From assembly GCA_963786625.1 (NCBI GenBank), contig CAWAZS010000014.1, positions 310,001 through 374,000 of the forward strand: DNA of 64,000 bases, given 5' to 3'. The notes under the pieces are model-generated. The model saw nothing but the letters and a program-made list of their open reading frames with translations, did not search any database and was not told the DNA's origin. The stretch's first letter is position 1, and each line of letters begins with the position of its first letter. The stretch comes from CAIWHR01 sp963786625 (GTDB lineage: Bacteria; Pseudomonadota; Gammaproteobacteria; Burkholderiales; Casimicrobiaceae). Below are positions 28,108 to 37,291 of this stretch, one piece after another. The translations under genes were made by a program, and so were the position numbers.

Positions 28108-28691
28108 TCAGACCTTGGCCAGCAGCTTGAGCGCCTGGCGAATGCCGTCGCCGACCGACAGGCCATCCGGCAGCTTCTTCACGGTCGCCACGGCCTCCCG
28201 CTCGCTGTAGCCGAGCGCGAGCAGGGCGTTGAGGACGTCGGCGGTCACCGGCGGCCGGCCGGTGGACGCCGACCGTCGTCGTGACATCGGCGCCGAGCTT
28301 GTCCCTGAGCTCGAGCAGCAGCCGCTCGGCCGTCTTCTTGCCGATGCCGGGGATCTTCGTGAGCCGTCCGGTGTCCTGAGTCGTCACCGCGTGCGCGAGC
28401 TCGGCGACGGAGAGGCCGGAGAGCACCGAGAGCGCCGTCCGCGCGCCGACGCCGCTGATCTTCAGCAGCTGCCGGAACGCGCGGCGCTCGTGCTCGGTGC
28501 CGAAGCCGAAGAGCAGATGCGCGTCTTCGCGGACCACGAAGTGCGTGAACAGGGCGATCCGCTCGCCCGGTCGCCGGCAGGTTGTAGAACGTGCTCATCG
28601 GCACGTCGACCTCGTACGCAACGCCCTGCACGTCGAGCAGGAGCTGCGGCGGGTTCTTCTCGACGAGGATTCCGGTGAGTCGGCCGATCAT
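28108..28691 (-). CDS. ruvA: Holliday junction DNA-binding protein RuvA (two frameshifts)
   Basis: Tetrameric Holliday-junction binder of RuvABC. N-terminal OB fold MIGRLTGILVEKNPPQLLLDVQG; HhH motifs ISGVGARTAL and IPGIGKKTAERLLLEL; C-terminal domain III ending SVGDGIRQALKLLAKV in the third frame. Extra bases at 28566-28568 (C run) and about 28255-28270 break it. Corrected length is 193 residues, as expected. ATG 28691 is the family start. Confidence 0.94.
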
Positions 28692-28760
28692 GGGGGCGGA
28701 TGCGCTTCGCGCGGATTATCGCATGCCGGCTCGAGCAAGGCTGCCGCGCTGCCCGCAGGC

Positions 28761-29444
28761 TCACGGCGGCAGTTGCGCGAGGTGCCGCAGGACCTCGTGC
28801 AGCGTGGGCAGCACCAGCAGATCGAGCGCGAGCAGGTCCGCCGCGGGCGCGTGGAGGTCCGGCACCATGATCGGCATCATCCCCGCCGCGAGCGCGCGCG
28901 CGGACACCGGGTTCCGAGTCTTCGAGCACCAGGCATTCGCCGGCGTCGGCGCCGAGCCGTCGCGCGGCCTCGGCGTAGATGTCCGGGGCCGGCTTGCCGC
29001 GCGCGACCTCGTCGCCGCCGACGAGATCCTGGAACCGCGGCAGCGAGCGCGGTCCGGGCGAGCTTCGTGCGCGCGCGTTCGCGGCGCGTCGACGTCGCCA
29101 CTGCGCGCCGGATCGCGTGGTCGTCGAGCCAGTCGAGCAGCTCGGTGACGCCCGGCTTCAGCGCGAGGCCGTCGCGCTCGACGATCCGGTCGTAGGTCGC
29201 ATGCCAGCGCCCGAGCAGCGCGTCGACCGGGTAGTCGGCGCCGTAATGCGCGCGAACGATCGCGCTGCAGTCGCCGAAGTTGCGTCCGACCATGGCGAGC
29301 GCCAGCGCCATGTCGAATTCGACGCCCAGCGCCGCCGCGGCCTCGCCCCATGCGCGCGCGGCGAGCGGCTCCGTGTCCAGCATCAACCCGTCCATGTCGA
29401 AGATCACCGCCGAGGGGCCGGCGAACCGGGCGCGGCGAGACCAT
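28761..29444 (-). CDS. HAD phosphatase, phosphoglycolate-phosphatase-like (three frameshifts)
   Basis: HAD subfamily IA hydrolase. Motif I is FDMDGLMLDTE, with the cap domain and ATSTRRERARTKL (motif II) next. GKPAPDIY (motif III) and VLEDSEPGV (motif IV) follow in another frame, and GMMPIMVPDL in a third. Extra bases at 29414-29417 (G4 run), 29056-29058 (G run) and about 28892-28904 (GC dinucleotide run) account for all breaks. Corrected length is about 226 residues. The ATG at 29444 overlaps the ruvC stop (TGATG). Substrate uncertain. Confidence 0.85.
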   Translation of the reverse strand: MVSPRPVRRPLGGDLRHGRVDAGHGAARRARMGRGRGGAGRRIRHGAGARHGRTQLRRLQRDRSRALRRRLPGRRAARALACDLRPDRRARRPRAEAGRHRAARLARRPRDPARSGDVDAPRTRAHEARPDRARCRGSRISSAATRSRAASRPRTSTPRPRDGSAPTPANAWCSKTRNPVSARALAAGMMPIMVPDLHAPAADLLALDLLVLPTLHEVLRHLAQLPP

Positions 29445-29996
29445 CAGACGAGCCGTCCGCGGCGGACCCGGTAGCCGGTCGTCCGGAGGCCGGCGAGCCC
29501 CTGCGCGGCGTGCGCATGCGCGATCGCGCAGGCCAGCGCGTCGGCGGCGTCCGGCGATGGCGCACCCGGGAGCACGAGCAGCCGCCGGACCATGTCCTGC
29601 ACCTGCTGCTTCGCCGCCTTGCCGTGGCCGACGACGGCCTGCTTCACCTGCAGCGCCGTGTATTCGCTGACCGGCAGATTCGGCGAGCACCGCCGCGGAG
29701 ATCGCCGCGCCGCGCGCCTGCCCCAGCAGCAGCGTCGACTGCGGATTGACGTTGACGAAGACCTTCTCGATCGCCACCTCGGTCGGCTGGTGCCGGCGGA
29801 TCACCTCGCCGAGATCGTCGAGGATCATCTTGAGCCGGACGGGGAGCTCGCCCTCGCCGCTGCGGATGCATCCGCAGCTCACGTAGCGCAGCGTGTTGCC
29901 CGTCACCGCGATGACGCCAAAACCGGTCGCCCGGAGGCCGGGGTCGATGCCGAGGATGCGCCGGAGCGCGGGCGGCGCGGCGCAGGAAGCGGACAA
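29444..29996 (-). CDS. ruvC: Crossover junction endodeoxyribonuclease RuvC (one frameshift)
   Basis: Holliday-junction resolvase. RILGIDPGLRATGFGV carries the first catalytic Asp, VAIEKVFVN the Glu, and SPDAADALACAIAHAH the C-terminal Asp pair. An extra A at 29678 interrupts LAE-LPVSEYTALQVKQ; correction gives about 183 residues. Start TTG 29996 lies four bases after the yebC stop and no ATG or GTG is available. Co-transcribed with yebC upstream and the HAD gene downstream. Confidence 0.94.
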
Positions 29997-30000
29997 GCGC

Positions 30001-30726
30001 CTACTCGTCGAGGACCGCGTTGGTGTAGACCTCCTGCACGTCGTCGAGCGATTCGATCGCGTCGAGCAGCTTCTGCATCCTTGCCGCATCCTCGCCGGTC
30101 ATCTCGACTTCGGTGGACGGCTTCATCGTCACCTCGGCGAACTCCGGCTTGAATCCCGCCTTCGCCAGCGCGTCCTTGACCGCGACGAAGTCGTATGGCC
30201 CGGTGATCACGTCGATGCTGCCGTCGTCGCTGGTGACGACGTCTTCGGCCCCCGCATCGAGCGCCGCCTCCATCAGCTTGTCCTCGTCGGTGCCCGGCGC
30301 GAACACGAGCTGGCCGCAGTGCTTGAACAGGAACGCGACCGAGCCGTCGGTGCCGAGGTTGCCGCCGTGCTTCGAGAATGCGTGACGGACGTCGGCGACC
30401 GTCCGCGTCCGGTTGTCGGTCATGCAGTCGACTATGACCGCGGCGCCGTTGATCCCGTAGCCCTCGTAGCGGATCTCCTCGTAGTTCGCGTCCTCGAGCC
30501 CGCCCGAGCCGCGCTTGATCGCGCGCTCGATCGTGTCCTTCGGCATGTTCTGGTCCATCGCCTTGTCGACGGCAAGGCGAAGACGCGGGTTCATCGACGG
30601 GTCGCCGCCGGACATCCGCGCGGCGACGGTGATCTCCCGGATGAGCCGCGTGAAGATCTTGCCCCGCTTGGCGTCGGTGGCAGCCTTCTTGTGCTTGATG
30701 TTCGCCCATTTGCTGTGCCCAGCCAT
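30001..30726 (-). CDS. yebC: YebC/PmpR family regulator
   Basis: 241 residues, full length. Family start MAGHSKWANIKHKKAATDAKRGK, then NPRLRLAVDKA, GYGINGAAVIVDCMTDN and a C-terminal FAEVTMKP. Members act as transcription factors and, as shown for some, help translation at proline stretches. Classic placement upstream of ruvC. Confidence 0.96.
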   Translation of the reverse strand: MAGHSKWANIKHKKAATDAKRGKIFTRLIREITVAARMSGGDPSMNPRLRLAVDKAMDQNMPKDTIERAIKRGSGGLEDANYEEIRYEGYGINGAAVIVDCMTDNRTRTVADVRHAFSKHGGNLGTDGSVAFLFKHCGQLVFAPGTDEDKLMEAALDAGAEDVVTSDDGSIDVITGPYDFVAVKDALAKAGFKPEFAEVTMKPSTEVEMTGEDAARMQKLLDAIESLDDVQEVYTNAVLDE

Positions 30727-30764
30727 GGTCGCTCCGGTCGGTTCGGGAAAATTCCAGCGTGCAA

Positions 30765-31424
30765 TTATAGTCGTCCGTCGCCGGGTGGCTGCAGCAACCC
30801 GTGCTGCTCGAGGAATCTCCGCAGCACGACGAGTCGCACTTCGGCGTCGTTCATCTCGAGCATGGTCTGCTTGATCGAGAGCGGCAGGGGCAGGAGCTCG
30901 GCGAGCCGGAAGCCGACCCACGACGCGTCGTCGAACGAGCGCTCGTCGGGAAAGTGCTCCGACCCGATGCGCTCGACGAGCAGCTCCAGCAGCTGCGCGA
31001 GTGGGCGGTGCGCGTCCCCCGAGGCGACCAACGGCTCGTCCGCGAGCGGCGTTGCCTCCGCGACGATCAGGCCGTCTGCCTGCACCGCGTGCGACCGCAC
31101 GCGAAAGCGCGCCCCGCCGTGCGCGGTCACATGCAGGATGCCGAGCTGCGGCATCTCCCACGCCCGGATCGTGGCCAGCGTCCCGATGGCCGCGAACTCG
31201 GGGATCGCGGCGGGGCCCTCGGGCGTCGCGACCTCGTCGCCGCGCGTGATGCGACAGACGCCGAACGGCAGCGCATCGCGCAGGCACGCCTTTGCCATCC
31301 CGATGTAGCGTTGCTCGAAGATCCGCAGCGGCAGGCGGCCGCCCGGAAACAATACGGCGTTGAGCGGAAAGAGCGGCAGCCGCAGGGAGCTGCGCGCGGC
31401 GGTCCCGCGCAGGAACGGGAGCAT
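30765..31424 (-). CDS. LON N-terminal substrate-binding domain protein
   Basis: 219 residues with only the Lon N-terminal (PUA-like) domain: RLPLFPLNAVLFPGGRLPLRIFEQRY, GVCRITRG, IGTLATIRAWEMPQLGILHVTAHGG. There is no AAA+ or protease part. Exact function unknown. Its ATG shares a base with the end of ubiX, so the genes are coupled. Confidence 0.9.
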   Translation of the reverse strand: MLPFLRGTAARSSLRLPLFPLNAVLFPGGRLPLRIFEQRYIGMAKACLRDALPFGVCRITRGDEVATPEGPAAIPEFAAIGTLATIRAWEMPQLGILHVTAHGGARFRVRSHAVQADGLIVAEATPLADEPLVASGDAHRPLAQLLELLVERIGSEHFPDERSFDDASWVGFRLAELLPLPLSIKQTMLEMNDAEVRLVVLRRFLEQHGLLQPPGDGRL

Positions 31425-32077
31425 CAGGTCCGGCGGGTTCCTGGCGCGGGCGGGGCGAGCCGATCCTCTCCCCAGCGGGGGCCCAGCGCGTGCGCGACGC
31501 CGAGCTGGTCGAGCACGCGGGCAACGACGAAGTCGACGAGGTCGGCGACTGCCTGCGGGCGGTCATAGAATCCCGGCGCCGGCGGCACCATCACCGCGCC
31601 GGCGCGCACGAGCTTCAGCATGTTCTCGAGGTGGATGGCGGACAGCGGCGTCTCGCGCGGGACGAGCACCAGCGGACGGCGCTCCTTCAGCATCACGTCG
31701 GCGGCGCGCTCGATCAGGTTGTCGGCGAGGCCGCCGGCGATCGCGCCCAGCGTGCCCATGCTGCACGGGCAGATCGCCATCGCGTCCGCGGGGTTCGAGC
31801 CCGACGCGACCGGCGAGAGCCAGTCTTCGCGGCCGAACACCGCGAGCTGGCCCTCGCGCGCGCCGTGGCGCTCGGCGAAGAAGCGCGTCGCCTCGCGCGG
31901 CTGCGACGGGAGCGTCAGATCGCACTCCTGCTTCGCGACGACCTGCGCCGCCGGCGAGTAGAGGAGGTAGACGCGGCGCTCCGCGGCGAGCAGGCACTCG
32001 AGCAGCCGGAGCCCGTAGGGCATGCCGGAGGCGCCGGTGAACGCGAGGGTGACGGTTCGCGGCCCGACGGCGCTCAT
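31424..32077 (-). CDS. ubiX: Flavin prenyltransferase UbiX
   Basis: Makes prenylated FMN, the cofactor for UbiD decarboxylase in ubiquinone synthesis. 217 residues. FTGASGMPYGLRLLE (phosphate loop), CPCSMGTLGAIAGGLADNLIERAADV, VPRETPLSAIHLENMLKL and the acidic/aromatic PPAPGFYDRPQ segment are all typical. Overlaps rapZ by four bases (ATGA). Confidence 0.95.
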   Translation of the reverse strand: MSAVGPRTVTLAFTGASGMPYGLRLLECLLAAERRVYLLYSPAAQVVAKQECDLTLPSQPREATRFFAERHGAREGQLAVFGREDWLSPVASGSNPADAMAICPCSMGTLGAIAGGLADNLIERAADVMLKERRPLVLVPRETPLSAIHLENMLKLVRAGAVMVPPAPGFYDRPQAVADLVDFVVARVLDQLGVAHALGPRWGEDRLAPPAPGTRRT

Positions 32078-32910
32078 CCGAGCTCCCGGTGGCGGGTGAG
32101 AACCTGATACCGGGGCGAGAACGCCTGGGCCAGCCGCTCGACGAAGTACACCGACCGGTGCCGCCCGCCGGTGCAGCCGATGGCGACGGTCAGATAGTTG
32201 CGGTTGTCGCGCGCGTAGTCGGGGAGCCAGCTCGCGACGAAATGATAGATGTCGCCGTACATGCGCTCGACCTCGGGGAGCTTCTCCAGGAACGCGATGA
32301 CCGGCGCGTCGCGGCCGGTGAGCGCCTGCAGCGCCGGCTCGTAATGCGGGTTCGGCAGGCAGCGGACGTCGAACACCAGATCGGCGTCGAGGGGAACGCC
32401 GTGCTTGAAGCCGAACGACTCCAGGAGCAGCGTGAGCTTCGACGCGTCGACGCTGACGAAATCCTTGATCCAGGCGCGCAGCGCGGCCGAGGGCAGCTCG
32501 CTGGTGTCGAAGGCGAAGCCGAGCGGGCGCACCTCGGCCAGCAGCGAGCGCTCGAAGTCGATCGCCTCGGTCAGCGTCCGCGTGTCGCTGGAGAACGGAT
32601 GGCGCCGTCGCGTCTCGGAAAAGCGCTTGACCAGCGTCTCGGTCTTCGCGTCGAGGTAGAGGAAGCGCACGCTCCAGCCGGCCGTGCGCAGGGTCGTCAG
32701 CGTGTCCGGGAGGTCGGTGAGGCCGGGCGCGGTCTTGACGTCGAGCGCGATCGCGACGCGGTCGCGCCCCGCCATCGCCAGGTAGCGGGCGGTTTCGGCG
32801 ACGAGCGGCAGCGGCAGGTTGTTGACCGCGTAGTAGCCCGAGTCCTCGAGCGCCGCGAGCGCGACGCTCTTTCCCGAGCCTGAGACGCCGCCGATCAGCA
32901 GGAGGTCCAC
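32074..32910 (-). CDS. rapZ: RNase adapter protein RapZ (YvcJ family)
   Basis: 278 residues. N-terminal P-loop GGVSGSGKS at about 7-15; C-terminal domain with FDVRCLPNPHYEP, MYGDIYHFVASWLPDY and AIGCTGGRHRSVY. In enterics it guides RNase E to GlmZ; in betaproteobacteria its role in cell-wall precursor control is inferred. Start GTG 32910 has GGAG-like bases inside the hprK-rapZ gap. Part of the hprK-ptsN-rpoN block. Confidence 0.95.
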   Translation of the reverse strand: MDLLLIGGVSGSGKSVALAALEDSGYYAVNNLPLPLVAETARYLAMAGRDRVAIALDVKTAPGLTDLPDTLTTLRTAGWSVRFLYLDAKTETLVKRFSETRRRHPFSSDTRTLTEAIDFERSLLAEVRPLGFAFDTSELPSAALRAWIKDFVSVDASKLTLLLESFGFKHGVPLDADLVFDVRCLPNPHYEPALQALTGRDAPVIAFLEKLPEVERMYGDIYHFVASWLPDYARDNRNYLTVAIGCTGGRHRSVYFVERLAQAFSPRYQVLTRHRELG

Positions 32911-32961
32911 GTGCAGCCCGTGTGTCGATAGATCACGTGTGCGAACGCGGCAGGCAAGCGC

Positions 32962-33906
32962 TCAGCCTCCGTCCTCCATCAGCTTCGTCTGCCGTTCGAT
33001 GAATTCCTTGGTGCTGTCGATGCCCCGCTGGTTCAGCACGAAATTGCGCACGGCGGCCTCGACCAGGACCGCGAGGTTGCGCCCGGCGGCGACCGGGATC
33101 GTGACCTTGCGCACCGGGACGCCGAGGATCTCCTGATAGGTCGCGTTCACCTGCAGGCGGTCGAGCTCGGAGAAAGCCTCGTTGCTGTGGTCCTCGAGGT
33201 GGACCATCAGCTTCAGCAGCTTGCGCGGGCGCACGGCGGTCTCGCCGAAGATCGTGCGGATGTTGAGGATCCCGATGCCGCGCACCTCGAGGAAGTCCCG
33301 GAGCACCGCCGGGCACCGGCCCTCGAGCGTGTCGGGGGAGATCCGGTAGAACTCGACGATGTCGTCGGCGATCAGGCCGTTGCCGCGCGAGATCAGCTCG
33401 AGCGCGAGCTCGCTCTTGCCGATCGCCGACGCGCCGGTGACCAGCACGCCCATCTCGAGCACATCCAGGAACACGCCATGCAGCGTCGTCGACTCGGCGA
33501 GCACGCGGGAGAGGAACAGCCGGAAGACCTCGACCAGGTGCGGCGACGGCTGGACCGACGTGAAGAGTGCGACATGGTGGACGTTGCACTGCTCGGCCAG
33601 GCGCGGAGGCACCTCCTCGCCGTTGGCGACGACGATCGCGACCAGCTCGTTGGTGTACAGACGGTCGATCGCGACGTCGAGCTCGGCGTCCGAGAGCCCG
33701 CGCAGGTAGGCGAGCTCCGCCGCGCCGAGGATCTGGATCCGGAACGGATGGATGTAATTCATGTGGCCGACCTGGCCGATGGTCGGCTTCAGCGCGGCTT
33801 CGCCGGTCAGGACGCGGTTGCCTCCCTGCAGGCCGGCGACCCAGTGCAGGCCCAGCCGCGCCTGGTTCTCGGCGAACAGTCTCTCGACGCTGACCTGGCG
33901 CATCAT
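32962..33906 (-). CDS. hprK: HPr kinase/phosphorylase
   Basis: 314 residues. Phosphorylates HPr on Ser in response to metabolic state. N-terminal MMRQVSVERLFAEN, then P-loop TGASAIGKSELALELI, GLIADDIVEF, and the signature LEVRGIGILNIRTIFGE. Two adjacent ATGs (33906, 33903) are both usable; SD is weak. The region just upstream (33907-34027) is a divergent family B repeat. Confidence 0.95.
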   Translation of the reverse strand: MMRQVSVERLFAENQARLGLHWVAGLQGGNRVLTGEAALKPTIGQVGHMNYIHPFRIQILGAAELAYLRGLSDAELDVAIDRLYTNELVAIVVANGEEVPPRLAEQCNVHHVALFTSVQPSPHLVEVFRLFLSRVLAESTTLHGVFLDVLEMGVLVTGASAIGKSELALELISRGNGLIADDIVEFYRISPDTLEGRCPAVLRDFLEVRGIGILNIRTIFGETAVRPRKLLKLMVHLEDHSNEAFSELDRLQVNATYQEILGVPVRKVTIPVAAGRNLAVLVEAAVRNFVLNQRGIDSTKEFIERQTKLMEDGG

Positions 33907-34027
33907 GCCGGGGTCGCCGCTCACTTGCGCACCCTTGGCGCTGCGCGGCGTCCCGCCGACAGGGGACACCCGCGCGTCGTGGCCGGCGAATTCCGGCGTG
34001 ACGCCCACGCAACCCGTGGCGGCGGAT
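33907..34027 (-). repeat. Divergent family B repeat at the ptsN-hprK junction
   Basis: 121 bases exactly between the ptsN TGA and the hprK ATG. On the minus strand it shares GGAATTCGCC, TGTCCCCTGTCGGCGGGAC and GCGCAGCGCCAAGGGTG with the other family B copies. It has no gene. Confidence 0.5.
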
Positions 34028-34489
34028 TCATGCGGCGGGTGTCCAGCGCTCGAACTTCGCGTGCACGCCGGCGGCATCGGCCGGCTCGGCCAGGCCTTCG
34101 CGAAACCGGGTCTCGGAAAACATCTGAGCGAGCTCGGACAGGAGTTGCAGGTGCTTCTCGGTTGCCTGCTCGGGCACCAGCAGGACGAACACGTGCGCGA
34201 CGGGCTTGCCGTCCGGAGCGTCGAAGGGGATGGGCGACTTGAGGCGCACGAACGCCCCCTGCGCCTGGACGAGACCACGGATGCGCCCGTGGGGAATCGC
34301 GACCCCCTGGCCCAGCCCGGTCGAGCCGAGCTTCTCGCGCGCGAGCAGGCTGTCGACGACGCTCTTGCGCGGCACGCCGTGGTTCGCTTCGAACAGCGCG
34401 CCGACCGCCTCGAACAGGCGTGTCTTGGACCCTGCGTCGAGGTCGAGCAGGATGTTCCCGGCCGGCAACAGCTCGGCGATCTGGCTCAT
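34028..34489 (-). CDS. ptsN: PTS IIA-like nitrogen-regulatory protein PtsN (EIIA-Ntr)
   Basis: 153 residues. The phosphorylated His is in GQGVAIPHGRI (about residue 66), with VFVLLVPEQATEKHLQLLSELA downstream. Part of the regulatory PTS-Ntr chain that tunes K+ and nitrogen metabolism. Sits between hpf and hprK, the usual betaproteobacterial order. Confidence 0.95.
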   Translation of the reverse strand: MSQIAELLPAGNILLDLDAGSKTRLFEAVGALFEANHGVPRKSVVDSLLAREKLGSTGLGQGVAIPHGRIRGLVQAQGAFVRLKSPIPFDAPDGKPVAHVFVLLVPEQATEKHLQLLSELAQMFSETRFREGLAEPADAAGVHAKFERWTPAA

Positions 34490-34611
34490 AGGAAGCGAAG
34501 GATCGTTCGTGGCGCGGGCGTTGGCGACGGCCGCGACCGGGCCGCAAAAGCAAACCGGCGGACCTCCCGGCCCGCCGGCGCGAACGCCTCGCCGAGTATA
34601 CGCCAGGTTGC

Positions 34612-34995
34612 CTAGGATGAAGCCCCGTCCGGCGTGCCCGGGACGCCCGGAACCGCCGGCGCGGCTTCGCTCGCCGGGGCATTGCGCTTGATCGCGGCGC
34701 CCTCGTGCCGATGCAAGGCGCGACGCTCCTTGTGCTTCAGCACCTGGCGGTCGAGCTTGTCGGCCAGCGCGTCGATCGCAGCGTACATGTCGGGCTCGAC
34801 CGCTTCCACGTGGATGTCCTTGCCTCGCGTGTGCAGATTGACCTCGACCTTGTGCCGCAGCTTGTCCACCGACATCACGACATTGACATCGATCACGTGA
34901 TCGAAATGGCGCGTCACGCGATCGAGCTTGGCGATGACATAGTCGCGGATCGCGGGCGTGATCTCCAGGTGCTGGCCGGTGAGGTTAAGGTTCAT
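34612..34995 (-). CDS. hpf: Ribosome hibernation promoting factor HPF
   Basis: 127 residues. MNLNLTGQHLEITPAIRDYV, LDRVTRHFD, DIHVEAVEPDMYAAIDALADKLDRQVLKHKER are typical of HPF/YfiA. The last 25 residues form a Pro/Ala tail. ATG 34995 is preceded by GAGGAG; a start eight codons earlier exists but is not family-like. It follows rpoN and precedes ptsN, as is common. Confidence 0.94.
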   Translation of the reverse strand: MNLNLTGQHLEITPAIRDYVIAKLDRVTRHFDHVIDVNVVMSVDKLRHKVEVNLHTRGKDIHVEAVEPDMYAAIDALADKLDRQVLKHKERRALHRHEGAAIKRNAPASEAAPAVPGVPGTPDGASS

Positions 34996-35028
34996 CGAAC
35001 GCTCCTCGTTGCGCGTCAAGGCGGAATG

Positions 35029-36511
35029 TCACGGCGCCTTGCGCAGGTTGACGGGAGGTATCTGCAGCGCCTCCCGGTACTTGGCGACCGTGCGCCGGGC
35101 CACGATGATGCCCTGTTCGCCCAGGAGATCCGCGATCTTGCTGTCGGTCAGCGGCGCCTTCACGTTCTCGGCGCCGATCAGCTGCTTGATCAGCGCGCGG
35201 ATCGCCGTGGCCGAGGCCGCGCCGCCGGTGTCGGTGGCGACGTGGCTGCCGAAGAAGTACTTGAGCTCGTAGGTGCCGCGGGTCGTCAGCATGTACTTCT
35301 GCGTCGTCACCCGCGAGATCGTCGACTCGTGCAGGTCGAGCATCTCGGCGATCTCGCGCAGCACCATCGGCCGCATCGCGACGTCGCCGTGCTCGAAGAA
35401 GCGGCGCTGGCGCTCGACGATCGCCTGCGACACGCGCAGGATCGTCTCGAAGCGCTGCTGGACGTTGCGGATCAGCCACTTCGCCTCCTGCAGCTGCGCG
35501 GTCAGCTGCTGGTTCGACGAGTCGCGGTTGCGGGTGAGGATGTCGGCGTAGATGCGGTTCAGGCGCAGCTTCGGCATCGCCGACTCGTTCAGCGCGGCCA
35601 CCCACTTGCCGCGCACCTTCTTCACGATCACGTCGGGGATGACGAAGTTCGCCTCCGACTTGGCGAACGCGGCGCCCGGCCGGGGGTTCAGGCTCGTCAC
35701 CAGCGCGCGCATCGCGCGCACCCCGGCGTCGTCGGTGTGCAGCAGGCGCTTCAGCTTGGTGAAGTCGCGCGCGGCGAGCAGCGGCAGGTGCTCGGTGACC
35801 ACGGTGAGCGCCTCGGCGCGGCAGGGCGTGGACTCCGGCAGCGCCTTCAGCTGCAGCGCCAGGCACTCGGCCGCGTCGCGCGCGGCGATGCCCGCCGGCT
35901 CGAAGCTCTGCAGGTAGCAAAGCGCCAGCGACAGCTCGTCCGGATCGATCTCGAGCTCGTCGGGGAACATCTCCGCCAGCTCCTCGAGCGAGGTGTGCAG
36001 GTAGCCGTCCTCGTCCAGCGCGTCGATCAGCGCGGCGACGAGCCCCTGGTCGCGCTGCGGCAGGTTGAGCACGCCGAGCTGCGAGAGCAGGTGGTCGCGC
36101 AGCGTGCTGGTCGCCACCTGCTGCGGGTAGAAGCCCTCGTCGTCGTCGTCGGTCGGAGCTGCCGCCGCCGCCCCAGTCCGAGTCCCCGCCGGTGTAGTCC
36201 TCGAAATCGGCGCGCTCGACGTTGTCCGTCCGTTCGCGGGTCTCGGCGCCGCCTTCCTCGCCGCCCGCATGGTCGTCCTCGCGGGCGGGGGCGTCGGTGG
36301 TCGCGGAACTGGAAACGCCGGCGAGCTGGGCCGCGGTGGGCGCCGGGTCCTCGTCGCCCTCGGCCTTTTCGAGCAGCGGATTCTCCTGCAGCATCCGCTC
36401 GACCTCGGCATTCAGCTCGACCGTCGAGAGCTGCAGCAGCCGGATCGACTGCTGCAGCTGCGGCGTGAGCGTGAGGTGCTGGCTGAGCTTGAGCTGGAGG
36501 GTCTGCTTCAT
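35029..36511 (-). CDS. rpoN: RNA polymerase sigma-54 factor RpoN (one frameshift)
   Basis: Region I is Gln/Leu-rich (MKQTLQLKLSQHLTLTPQLQQSIRLLQLS) and followed by an acidic region II. The core-binding domain, LDLHESTISRVTTQKY (HTH) and the RpoN box ARRTVAKYRE near the C-terminus are intact in the second frame. One extra base at 36151-36152, within the Asp codon run of region II, causes the break. Corrected length is 493 residues. Start ATG 36511 is the family start. Confidence 0.95.
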
Positions 36512-36532
36512 GTGCTGCGCGACGCGATGGCC

Positions 36533-37291
36533 TCAGAGCCGGAAATGCTCTCCGAGATAGACTTTTCTGACGTCCTCATTATAAACAATCTCGCCTGGAG
36601 CGCCGGAAGCCAGAACACGGCCCTCGTTGATGATGTACGCCCGGTCGCAGATGCCGAGCGTCTCCCGCACGTTGTGGTCGGTGATGAGGACGCCGATCCC
36701 GCGCTGCTTCAGGAAGCCGATGATCTTCTGGATGTCGAGAACGGCGATCGGGTCGACGCCCGCGAACGGCTCGTCGAGGAGGATGAAGCGCGGCCGGGTC
36801 GCAAGCGCACGCGCGATCTCGACGCGCCGGCGCTCGCCGCCGGACAGCGACAGCGCCGCGGCGTCGGCGAGATGCGCGATCGAGAGGTCGTCCAGCAGCG
36901 CGTCGAGGCGGTTGGCCAGCGCATCCGAATCCAGGTCCTGCAATTCGAGGATCGCGCGCACGTTCTCGGCGACGGTCAGCTTGCGGAAGATCGACGCTTC
37001 CTGCGGCAGGTACGAAAGGCCAAGCCGCGCGCGCGTGTGGATCGGCAGCCGCGACAGGTCGCGCCCGTCGAGCTCGATGCGGCCCCCGTCGGCGGCGACG
37101 AGCCCGACGATCATGTAGAAGCAGGTGGTCTTGCCGGCGCCGTTCGGGCCGAGCAGGCCCACCACCTCGCCGCTCGCGACGTCGAGCGACACGTCGTGGA
37201 CGACGGCGCGCGCCTTGTAGCGCTTCTCGAGCTTCGCGACCGAGAGCCGGCTCATCGGGCGCGGCGCGGCTGCCGCTGGGCTCTCGCTCAC
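36533..37291 (-). CDS. lptB: LPS export ABC transporter ATPase LptB
   Basis: 252 residues. GPNGAGKTTCFYMIVG (Walker A), LPQEASIFRKLTV (Q-loop region), LSGGERRRVEIARAL (signature), FILLDEPFAGVDPIAV (Walker B) and ITDHNVRETL (H-loop). Drives LPS extraction together with LptFG (not in this window). Overlaps lptA by four bases. The second Met (residue 13, MSRLSVAKL) is an alternative start. Confidence 0.96.
   Translation of the reverse strand: MSESPAAAAPRPMSRLSVAKLEKRYKARAVVHDVSLDVASGEVVGLLGPNGAGKTTCFYMIVGLVAADGGRIELDGRDLSRLPIHTRARLGLSYLPQEASIFRKLTVAENVRAILELQDLDSDALANRLDALLDDLSIAHLADAAALSLSGGERRRVEIARALATRPRFILLDEPFAGVDPIAVLDIQKIIGFLKQRGIGVLITDHNVRETLGICDRAYIINEGRVLASGAPGEIVYNEDVRKVYLGEHFRL

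Noticed and set aside
26335..29444. Programmed frameshifting or pseudogene decay in the ruv region
   Set aside because: Breaks occur at unrelated sites in many genes without slippery-site plus stem patterns, are nearly all +1, and sit in genes needed in a set; sequence error is simpler.
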